A stretch of DNA of 62,239 nucleotides, taken from positions 1-62,239 of the forward strand of contig JAFDDG010000007.1 of the NCBI GenBank assembly GCA_019310965.1, given 5' to 3'. Made by a program: the position numbers and the translations under genes. The stretch's first letter is position 1. Each line of letters opens with the position of its first letter. The notes under the pieces are model-generated. The model was given only the letters and a program-made list of their open reading frames with translations, was not told the DNA's origin and made no database searches. Source of the stretch: Deltaproteobacteria bacterium. GTDB taxonomy: Bacteria; Myxococcota_A; UBA9160; SMWR01. Below are positions 53,763 to 62,239 of this stretch, piece after piece.

Positions 53763-54379
53763 TGGAGCCGCCCCACCGCCTCCGGCGGCACCACCAGTCC
53801 GCGTCGCTGCAGCCGGCGGCGGTCGGCCTCGCGGCCGAGCCGCAGGTAGCGATCCGACAGCGAAACCAGACCCGCTGGCGCGGCCGTGCGCGTGCCGTCG
53901 CCCACCTCGGTCAGCACCTCCGCGAAGTCGCCGAAGCGATCGGCCAGCTCCTCGAACAGCCGCGCGCGGCGCCAGTGCGGGCCTGCCAACAGCCCGGCGA
54001 GATCGCCGTAGGCCATGCGTCCGACCTCCCGGACCCAGCCGGCACCGTTGCGGCGCCCCTCGAGGTTGTCGACGAAGAAGCCGACCCGAAACAGTGCTCG
54101 GTCCCCCAGCACGCGCAGCCGCGCGACACGCGCGCGGCCCGGCTCGCTGCGGGCCCCCAGCAGCCCCTCGGCGAAGGTCTCTTCACAGGCGTCTGCGCCC
54201 TCCGCAACGGGAGCCGGGCGCACCCTGTCCGCCAGCAGATCCACCAGGTAGGCACAGGCCTGGGCCGTGGGCACCACTCCGGTGCGATCGAGGGCCCCGG
54301 CCACGAGATCGGCGAAGAGCACCCGAGGGGCGGTGTCTTCCAGCAACGAGGCTCGGGGGGCGCTCGCGATTCCGGCCAT
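53759..54379 (-). CDS. Uncharacterised protein
   Basis: 206 residues from an ATG. No signal peptide or membrane segment. Sequence is Arg/Ala-rich with a helical look ([21 protein letters not shown]), and a block [19 protein letters not shown] that may be conserved. I recognise no family. It precedes the second unknown gene on the same strand, with repeats between, and its start faces the groES promoter region about 110 bases away. Confidence 0.5.
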   Translation of the reverse strand: MAGIASAPRASLLEDTAPRVLFADLVAGALDRTGVVPTAQACAYLVDLLADRVRPAPVAEGADACEETFAEGLLGARSEPGRARVARLRVLGDRALFRVGFFVDNLEGRRNGAGWVREVGRMAYGDLAGLLAGPHWRRARLFEELADRFGDFAEVLTEVGDGTRTAAPAGLVSLSDRYLRLGREADRRRLQRRGLVVPPEAVGRLQ

Positions 54380-54484
54380 GGCAGAATCCTCCTGCCCCCC
54401 TGAATCGGCCGGGTCGAGGCGGCGACTTGAGCACCGGGCCGCACTGGAATTTCAAGCTCCCGAATTCGCATGGGTTTTCTGTGA

Positions 54485-56614
<2,130 letters not shown>

Positions 56615-56640
56615 CCCGAGCTTTCTCCAGCTCGAAGCAG

Positions 56641-56675
56641 AAGGCCCCCGGAGCGCAGGTTCCGGGGGCCTTTTT
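56641..56675 (+). terminator. Intrinsic terminator after groEL
   Basis: AAGGCCCCCGGA (56641-56652) pairs perfectly with TCCGGGGGCCTT (56661-56672) around an eight-base loop, followed by a run of T (56671-56675). Confidence 0.92.
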
Positions 56676-56705
56676 CGTCGCGAGTCGGGTGTATTCTCTC
56701 TGGCC

Positions 56706-57527
56706 ATGTTCACCTACCTCAACCCAGAGATCCGCGAGCGGTTGATCGACCAGGGCAGTCTGCTGCGCATCGACGACCGCGGGCGCCAGCTCGACCCGCG
56801 CGCACAGCCGGCGGCGGACGGGTTGACGCTCAACCTGCTGGGACCCATTCCACTGCCGATCGTCATCGGCAGCGAGCCGCGCGCCGTGGATTGGTACGCC
56901 TCCGTGCGCAGCACCGAGCTCGGCCATGTCGAAGAGCTAGCGAGTACGCTGCGCGAGAGCGGCGGGCAACACCTCTTCTCGATTCTCGCGTCTTCGATGG
57001 CAGTGAACAGCGTGCTCGTGATGGGCTCACCGCAAGAACGCGACGAGCCGCTCGTCCGCGTGCACTCCAGCTGCCTGACTGGCGATGTCTTCGGCTCCGA
57101 GCGCTGCGAGTGCGGGCCGCAGCTGGCCACGGCTGTCGACCGCATCGCAGGAGATCCGGCGGGCGGGCTGCTCATCTACATGGCCGGGCACGAAGGACGC
57201 GGGATCGGGCTCTGGGCCAAGGCAGCGACCTACTTGCTGCAGGATGCCGGCGAGGACACTTACCAGGCCAACAAGTCACTCGGGCTACCAGAGGACTCGC
57301 GAGACTTCAGCGACGCCGCCGCGCTACTCCACTTCTTCGTGGGCAATCGTCCGATGCGACTCCTCACGAACAACCCGAGGAAGCTCGAGGACCTGGCCGC
57401 GCACGGGCTCTCCCAGATCACGCCGATCAAGCACGTCACCGGCGTCAGCGACTGGAACCGCCGCTACCTGGCAGCGAAACGCGATTGGGGGCATCGGTTC
57501 GCGCCCGACGACCTCGACGAAGCCTGA
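56706..57527 (+). CDS. ribA: GTP cyclohydrolase II
   Basis: 273 residues. Zinc ligands Cys123, Cys134 and Cys136 lie in HSSCLTGDVFGSERCECG, and the GTP-binding Arg/Glu in GHEGRGIGLW. NRPMRLLTNNPRKLEDL is the usual C-terminal block. An N-terminal extension of about 75 residues is longer than in E. coli RibA. It opens the GTP imidazole ring, the first step to riboflavin. It starts about 30 bases after the groEL terminator and is convergent with ribB, with one base between the stops. Confidence 0.93.
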   Translation: MFTYLNPEIRERLIDQGSLLRIDDRGRQLDPRAQPAADGLTLNLLGPIPLPIVIGSEPRAVDWYASVRSTELGHVEELASTLRESGGQHLFSILASSMAVNSVLVMGSPQERDEPLVRVHSSCLTGDVFGSERCECGPQLATAVDRIAGDPAGGLLIYMAGHEGRGIGLWAKAATYLLQDAGEDTYQANKSLGLPEDSRDFSDAAALLHFFVGNRPMRLLTNNPRKLEDLAAHGLSQITPIKHVTGVSDWNRRYLAAKRDWGHRFAPDDLDEA

Positions 57528-57528
57528 G

Positions 57529-58683
57529 CTACGCCTTCGGCTTCAGGCGCTTCACCGTCGCCGGCTCTGGATTCAGCGGCACGATCTCGTCGACGCAGAG
57601 GTCGAAGCCCTCGAGACCGACGATGTGACGCGGCCGGTTCGTCATCAGGCGCATGCGGCGAACACCGAGGTCCGCAAGGATCTGTGCGCCGATGCCGTAG
57701 TCCCGCAGCCGGTTGGATTCGTCCCTCGGCGTGGGCTCGGGCGCGTCTTCGCTCCCGGTGGCCAAGTGGCGCTTGAAGGTGTCGCCCACCCGCTCACCGC
57801 CGTCGGGTTGACCGATGTGCACCAGCACACCTCGCCCCTCGGCGTCGATGCGACGCATCGGCGCCTCGAGCACACTCGGCAGGCCGAGGTCGGGGTTGTA
57901 GGAGTTGGCGGGGATCGCCGTCTGCATGCGCACGAGCACGGGCTCGCTGTCGGAGACGTCGCCCTGCGTGAACGCGACGTGCTCGGTGTCGTCGGGCTCG
58001 CTGCGGTAGACGATCGTGTGGAAGCGGCCGTACACGAAGTCGATGTCGACCTCGACGTAGCGGTTGACGAGCTTCTCCTTGGCGCGACGGAAGGCAATCA
58101 GGTCGGCGATCGAAACCAGCTTCAGCCCGAACTCGGACGCGAACGTTTCGAGGTCCGAACGCCGTGCCATGCCACCGTCGTCCTTCAATATCTCGCAGAT
58201 CACTCCCGCCGGGCGCAGCCCCGCCATCCGGGCCAGATCGACGGAGCCCTCGGTGTGACCGGTGCGAACCAACACTCCGCCGTTGCGCGCAATCAGCGGG
58301 AATACGTGGCCCGGCCGAGACAGATCTCGGGATGTCGACTGCGGATCGACCGCCGTGAGGATCGTGGTGGCGCGGTCCGCCGCGCTGATGCCCGTGGTGA
58401 CCCCGTGTCGCGCTTCGATCGAAACAGTGAATGCCGTATGGAACTGCGCCGAGTTGTCCCGAACCATCAGCGACAGATCGAGCTCCGCAGCGCGCTTCTC
58501 CGTGAGCGTGAGGCACACGAGTCCGCGCCCGTGTTTCGCCATGAAGTTCACCCAATCGGGCGTGATCTTCTCGGCGGCGACCACGATGTCGCCCTCGTTC
58601 TCACGGTCCTCGTCGTCGACGAGAATCACGGCATTGCCGCGGCGGATCTGCTCGATCGCCTCGCTGACGCGTGAGAGAGGCAC
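57529..58683 (-). CDS. ribB: 3,4-dihydroxy-2-butanone-4-phosphate synthase with degenerate RibA-like domain
   Basis: 384 residues. The RibB domain (about 1-205) is intact: [11 protein letters not shown] (22-32), RPGHVFPL and [16 protein letters not shown]. The C-terminal half (about 210-384) aligns with GTP cyclohydrolase [45 protein letters not shown]. It lacks the C-x10-C-x-C zinc site and the HEGRGIGL motif, so this half is probably not active. A separate complete ribA lies next door. Together they supply both precursors of riboflavin. Confidence 0.92.
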   Translation of the reverse strand: MPLSRVSEAIEQIRRGNAVILVDDEDRENEGDIVVAAEKITPDWVNFMAKHGRGLVCLTLTEKRAAELDLSLMVRDNSAQFHTAFTVSIEARHGVTTGISAADRATTILTAVDPQSTSRDLSRPGHVFPLIARNGGVLVRTGHTEGSVDLARMAGLRPAGVICEILKDDGGMARRSDLETFASEFGLKLVSIADLIAFRRAKEKLVNRYVEVDIDFVYGRFHTIVYRSEPDDTEHVAFTQGDVSDSEPVLVRMQTAIPANSYNPDLGLPSVLEAPMRRIDAEGRGVLVHIGQPDGGERVGDTFKRHLATGSEDAPEPTPRDESNRLRDYGIGAQILADLGVRRMRLMTNRPRHIVGLEGFDLCVDEIVPLNPEPATVKRLKPKA

Positions 58684-58758
58684 GCGGGGAATCCTCCAAA
58701 GGGCTCAGCACGAAGATACACCTACGAGGCGTCACGTCGAAGTGCTACACCGCAGGCC

Positions 58759-59682
58759 ATGCAGAAACTCGCAAGCAGACCCGCAGAATGGGCGGCCGCC
58801 CACGCGAACGCGCCCTCGTGGTTCGAGCGCGCCCTGGCAACCCCGGTCGACGAGCGCCGTGTCGAGGTCGAGGGCTGTTCGATCCGCTACCTGCGCTGGG
58901 GCCAACCGGAACGCCCGGGAATCGTTCTGGTGCACGGAGGCGCCGCCAACGCGCACTGGTGGAGCCACATCGCGCCGCTATTTCCCGAGTACTGCGTGGC
59001 GGCACTCGACCTCTCTGGTCACGGCGACAGTGGTCGCCGTGACGCCTACCCACGCGAGACCTGGGCGCGCGAGGTGCTCGCGGTGGCGGAGGATGCGGGC
59101 ATCGCCGGCCCACCGATCGTGATCGGCCACAGCATGGGCGGCTTCGTGACGATCATGGCGGCCGCCGAATACGGCGAGCGCATCGCCGGAGCCGTGATCC
59201 TCGACTCGCCGGTGCGGCTGCCTTCCGAAGAGGAGCGCGTGGGCCAGGCAGGCCAGGCGTTTCGCGCCCCCAAAGTGTATCCGGACATCGAATCGGCGCT
59301 GGCGCGCTATCGCACCGTGCCGGATCAACCCTCCTCGCTCCCGTATGTGATGCATCACGTGGCGCGTCACTCACTGCGCGCAGTGGACGGGGGCTACACC
59401 TGGAGCTTCGACCGGGCGATCTTCCAGCACGTGATCCCGCGCGCATCCGCGGAGGAGCTGCCGCGGGTGAAGAGCCGCGTGGCGCTCTTCCGTGCCGAGT
59501 ACGGCCTGGTGACGCCGGACATCGGGGCACAGATGTACGAGCTGCTCGGTCGCGTGGCACCGGTGATCGAGATCCCAGAGGCCCACCACCACATCATGCT
59601 CGACCAACCGCTGCTGCTCGTGACCGGCCTGCGCACCCTCCTGGCGGACTGGGAGCACTCGGTGCCTCACGCGCGCCGCTGA
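58759..59682 (+). CDS. Alpha/beta hydrolase
   Basis: 307 residues. The oxyanion loop is [12 protein letters not shown] (57-68). The nucleophile is Ser125 in IGHSMGGFV, the acid is probably the Asp in VILDSPVR, and the His is in EAHHHIML near 281. A helical cap lies between (about 150-230). It may hydrolyse an ester, epoxide, haloalkane or C-C bond; substrate cannot be read. It is divergent from ribB and followed by a non-coding stretch with a palindromic repeat. Confidence 0.88.
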   Translation: MQKLASRPAEWAAAHANAPSWFERALATPVDERRVEVEGCSIRYLRWGQPERPGIVLVHGGAANAHWWSHIAPLFPEYCVAALDLSGHGDSGRRDAYPRETWAREVLAVAEDAGIAGPPIVIGHSMGGFVTIMAAAEYGERIAGAVILDSPVRLPSEEERVGQAGQAFRAPKVYPDIESALARYRTVPDQPSSLPYVMHHVARHSLRAVDGGYTWSFDRAIFQHVIPRASAEELPRVKSRVALFRAEYGLVTPDIGAQMYELLGRVAPVIEIPEAHHHIMLDQPLLLVTGLRTLLADWEHSVPHARR

Positions 59683-60018
59683 CACGCGGCGGATGCACCC
59701 GTCGAACGGGATGCGTCGTGCGTGGAGCGGCGCCCTGACGGGCTGCTGGAAAAAGGGCTCGGTGAGGGGTACCAGGGCCGGCTGCGAAGACGGTGTCGTG
59801 CTCATGCGCCGGCGCTCCTCGTGCCTTCACTGGGGGTGCGAAACGCCTACACCGGGGCACCTCTGCTTCCGCGCGCCACCGTCTTCGCAGCCGGCACGCT
59901 CCTCCGTGGGTTTCGGAAGGCGGGGACGGTGTTGCTTTCTTGCTTTTTCCCAGGAAATCGGCTGCGCGCTCGGCCCGCTTCGAAAAAGCAAGAAAGCAAC
60001 ACCGTCCCCACTCGCCGG
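59683..60018. other. 336-base intergenic stretch
   Basis: No supported gene. Contains the second 88-bp palindrome (59922-60009), which ends nine bases before the stop of the minus-strand secreted-protein gene. The remaining 240 bases show no further structure that I can support. Confidence 0.65.
59922..60009. repeat. 88-bp palindromic element, copy 2
   Basis: Arms 59922-59949 and 59982-60009 are perfect inverted copies starting GGGGACGGTGTTGCT, around a 32-base centre unrelated to that of copy 1. The arms differ from copy 1 at two positions (C to T at arm positions 15 and 23), and both changes are matched in the opposite arm. Confidence 0.95.
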
Positions 60019-61599
60019 CTAGCCGCGCTTGCGCCCGCGCCTGCCTTGGTGGCGCCCTCCGCGCTCGCGCAGCGGGCGGGACACGCGCCGCACCTCGCGA
60101 CGAGACCGCTTCGGCGTGGAGCTCTCGATGCGGCGCGACGCACGCTCGGCACGCGGACGTTCCGCACGCTTCTCTTCCCGCCGACGCTCGGCGCGGAGTT
60201 TCCGGCGGCGCGCCTCGTCGCGCTCGACACGGCGCTCGCGGGACCGCGACTTCGCGCGGGCTTCGCGCCGACGCTCGACGCGGCGCTCGTCCCGCGCATT
60301 TCGCCCGCGGCGATCTGCCTCGGCACGTTCGGCACCGCGATGGCCGCGGCGGTCTCTGTCGTGCTCTGCCGCGTCTGCGTCACGCCGCGCTCCCCGACGC
60401 TCCTTCGACTTCCCCCGCTCGCGCGGCTCGGCGCGACGGCTGCGCTCCAGATTCCGCGACGAGGCCGCGACGTGCGGATGGCGCTCCCAGTCGGCGCGGG
60501 CGTGTCGCCGGCGACGTTGGTCGCCATGCTGCCCTTCGTGGTGCGTGAGCCGCGGGGTGTGGGAGTGCTGGCTCGGCGTCGGGAAGTTCCAGCCCCAGGA
60601 GGCGCCGTGAGGCCAGCCCGAGCCGAGGCTCACGTGGAGGCGCGACCCGAAGTGCACGCCACCGAACGACCAGGCAGAGTGCGGATACCAGAAATACCAG
60701 GGGTCGGTGGACGCGTAGGTCGAGGAGTACCACCACGGATGCCCGACCCAGAACGGGAAGGGCGAGACGCGCACGTTCACCTGGGCGTGGTGGGTCGGCG
60801 ACGAGAGAGTGGAGGAATGACCGGCCACCTCTCGGACGGCCTGCGTCGATGCGGCGATCTCGTCCGCCGGCTCTTCAGCGTCCTCGACGGCCCGGGCCAA
60901 CTGGCGCACCTCGTCGCCGCCGCGCCCCGACACCTCCCGCTCCACGCCCTCGAGCCAAGCCAGCACGTCGTCCGGCTCGCGTTCGTAGGCATCGCCCAGC
61001 CACACAGCGACACCCGCGTTCTCGGCCAGCAACGCCAATAGATCGGGTGCGGCGACCAACGAATGAAAGGCATCGCGCTTGCGTTCCGGCAGATCGGCCA
61101 GCGTCGCCTCGAAGCCGGCGGTCTCGTCCCGGAGCAGCGCGTCAGTCCGCGCGATCACCTTCCAGTAATCGTGGCCCGTACGCGCCGCCGCGTCGGAGAC
61201 TGCGTCGGGGTAGCGAAAGGCGATGGCCTCGAGCTCCTGCTGGCTCTTCGGGCCTGCTTCGACGATCTCTGCCACCAGCTCCGGGTAGCGGGCGAGCTCG
61301 AACACGTCCGCCTGCACCTGCCGGTCGTAGGGCTCGAGCAGGCGGCGGAACGTGGCACTCGATCGCTCCTGCTGGCGCACCAGCGCACCGAGCACATCGG
61401 CCTCACCCACGGCTTCGAGCGCGGCGCGGCGCAGCGCCTCGTCGGTGAGCGACAGCGCCTCGACGACGGCGCGGTCCTGGCGATCCAGCTCGCCGAGTGG
61501 GCCGGCCTGTGCAGAGGCGCTGGCCATGCAGGCCCATGCCAGCGCCAGGGCCGAGAGCGGCGCAAGAGATCGGGGCCGGAGCGAGATGGGAAACGACAT
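60019..61599 (-). CDS. Secreted protein with Trp/Tyr-rich middle and long Arg-rich tail
   Basis: 526 residues from the ATG at 61599 (MSFPISLRPRSLAP), giving a signal peptide of about 30 residues ending ASA-QA. A helical domain (about 35-265; LLEPYDRQVQADVFELARYP, YPDAVSDAAARTGHDYW) is followed by an aromatic segment (WVGHPWWYSSTYASTDPWYF). The last 150 residues are almost only Arg, Glu, Ala and His (RRVERRREARAKSRSRERR). The family is not recognised. The tail could bind nucleic acid or anionic polymers. Its stop is nine bases from the palindrome. Confidence 0.7.
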   Translation of the reverse strand: MSFPISLRPRSLAPLSALALAWACMASASAQAGPLGELDRQDRAVVEALSLTDEALRRAALEAVGEADVLGALVRQQERSSATFRRLLEPYDRQVQADVFELARYPELVAEIVEAGPKSQQELEAIAFRYPDAVSDAAARTGHDYWKVIARTDALLRDETAGFEATLADLPERKRDAFHSLVAAPDLLALLAENAGVAVWLGDAYEREPDDVLAWLEGVEREVSGRGGDEVRQLARAVEDAEEPADEIAASTQAVREVAGHSSTLSSPTHHAQVNVRVSPFPFWVGHPWWYSSTYASTDPWYFWYPHSAWSFGGVHFGSRLHVSLGSGWPHGASWGWNFPTPSQHSHTPRLTHHEGQHGDQRRRRHARADWERHPHVAASSRNLERSRRAEPRERGKSKERRGARRDADAAEHDRDRRGHRGAERAEADRRGRNARDERRVERRREARAKSRSRERRVERDEARRRKLRAERRREEKRAERPRAERASRRIESSTPKRSRREVRRVSRPLRERGGRHQGRRGRKRG

Positions 61600-61774
61600 G
61601 CAGAGACCTCTCGAACAGAGCCACGAGCCACCACCCCTCCAATGCGCTGTTGGCCGCGGGCACTCCACGGTCGATTCGACGGAGTCGCCGAGCGCCGCGC
61701 AGGAAAAGCCCCGGGGCACTTCGGACCCGGCCCTCACCATGTATGATGCCCCTCCCCATCCAAGAGGAGATCCC

Positions 61775-62239
61775 GATGAAGCTCTACACGGGCATGGGCC
61801 CGAATCCCCGAGTGGTTCACATCTGTCTGGCCGAGAAGGGCCTCGATGTGGAGCGCGTCATCGTCGACCTGGTGGCCGGCGAAAACCGCCAGGAGGCGCA
61901 CCTCGCCCGCAACCCCGCCGGTCAGCTGCCCTGCCTCGAGCTCGACGACGGCAGCACCATCGCCGAGATCACGGCCATCTGCGAGTACCTGGACGAAAAA
62001 CATCCGAGCCCGCCGCTGATGGGCACCACCCCGGAAGAGCGCGCCGAGACTCGGATGTGGATGCGCCGCATCGACCTCAACATCCTCGAACCGCTGGCCA
62101 ACGCCTTCCGCTTTGGCGCGGGCATCGACCTGTTCAAGAACCGCATCCACGTGATCCCGCAGGCGGCAGACGACCTCGCACAGATCGCCCAGAAGAACCT
62201 CGCCTGGCTCGACGGCCTGCTACAGGGCCGCGAATTCGT
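61775..62239 (+). CDS. Glutathione S-transferase family protein, 5' part
   Basis: 155 residues are visible; the gene runs off the window. The ATG at 61775 is preceded by AGAGGAGAT. The thioredoxin-like N-terminal domain has MKLYTGMGPNPRVVHICLAE and NPAGQLPCLELDDGSTIAEI, with the cis-Pro and the Glu/Ser-Thr-Ile-containing glutathione site; the helical domain begins near 95. It would conjugate or reduce substrates with glutathione. It is divergent from the Arg-rich protein gene. Confidence 0.9.

Noticed and set aside
58684..58758. FMN riboswitch upstream of ribB
   Set aside because: The interval is only 75 bases and lacks the conserved riboswitch blocks.
59722..61041. 439-residue plus-strand frame across the palindrome and the Arg-rich gene
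   Set aside because: It crosses a non-coding hairpin, and its sequence is the antisense of a repetitive Arg-rich coding tract.

Overview
The window is about 62 kb of GC-rich, densely coding chromosomal DNA with strong third-position GC bias. LpxD, GmhA, a complete Mre/PBP2/RodA elongation set, HemA-type (C5) heme synthesis and LexA mark a Gram-negative rod. The F420-type luciferase-like monooxygenase, repeated enoyl-CoA hydratases, thiolase-like and aldehyde dehydrogenase genes, paired amidohydrolases and ECF sigma/anti-sigma modules suggest a deltaproteobacterium-like lineage (Myxococcota, Binatia or a relative) with catabolic metabolism. That placement is an inference. I saw no rRNA, tRNA, CRISPR array, phage or transposase gene.

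Layout. 1-7.5 kb is catabolic/accessory: the end of a luciferase-like monooxygenase, a 2-hydroxyacid dehydrogenase, a two-gene UGSC selenoprotein locus (the selenoprotein is read through an in-frame UGA followed by a bacterial SECIS-like hairpin), a cupin, two amidohydrolases and a second 2-hydroxyacid dehydrogenase broken by a 38-bp tandem duplication. 7.5-20.2 kb is mixed: cold-shock protein, BolA, a spermidine-synthase-like protein, enoyl-CoA hydratases, a frameshifted metallophosphoesterase, an ECF sigma/anti-sigma pair, a thiolase-like protein, an aldehyde dehydrogenase, a membrane protein and EgtD. 20.2-34.2 kb holds a second ECF module with a secreted protein, DNA polymerase I, acyl carrier protein, CysK/gamma-carbonic anhydrase/TetR, lpxD-rnhB-truD, a stress protein, an aldehyde dehydrogenase and a CBS protein.

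34.2-42.1 kb is a tightly coupled minus-strand run: gmhA, a deoxyhypusine-synthase-like gene, a macro-domain gene, ccsA-like, hemA, hemC, cobA-hemD, hemB and a 58-aa DUF4177-like protein. Most junctions are 4-base overlaps. 42.2-49.9 kb has trxA, the mreB-mreC-mreD-mrdA-rodA operon and a periplasmic foldase. 50-52 kb carries folE with two PTPS-family genes (a biopterin-type set) and lexA. 54.5-58.7 kb has groES-groEL under a CIRCE operator, followed by ribA and ribB. The end has an alpha/beta hydrolase, a secreted Arg-rich protein and the start of a glutathione S-transferase.

Main points. (1) The UGSC selenoprotein would be split by a standard gene caller. (2) There are two copies of an 88-bp palindrome with 28-bp arms and compensatory changes. 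(3) A 64-bp palindrome forms the tail of a CBS-domain protein. (4) Four separate indels (tandem duplications of 30 and 38 bp; frame-breaking losses in the phosphoesterase gene and at the polA end) are either real or assembly faults, and need read-level checking.
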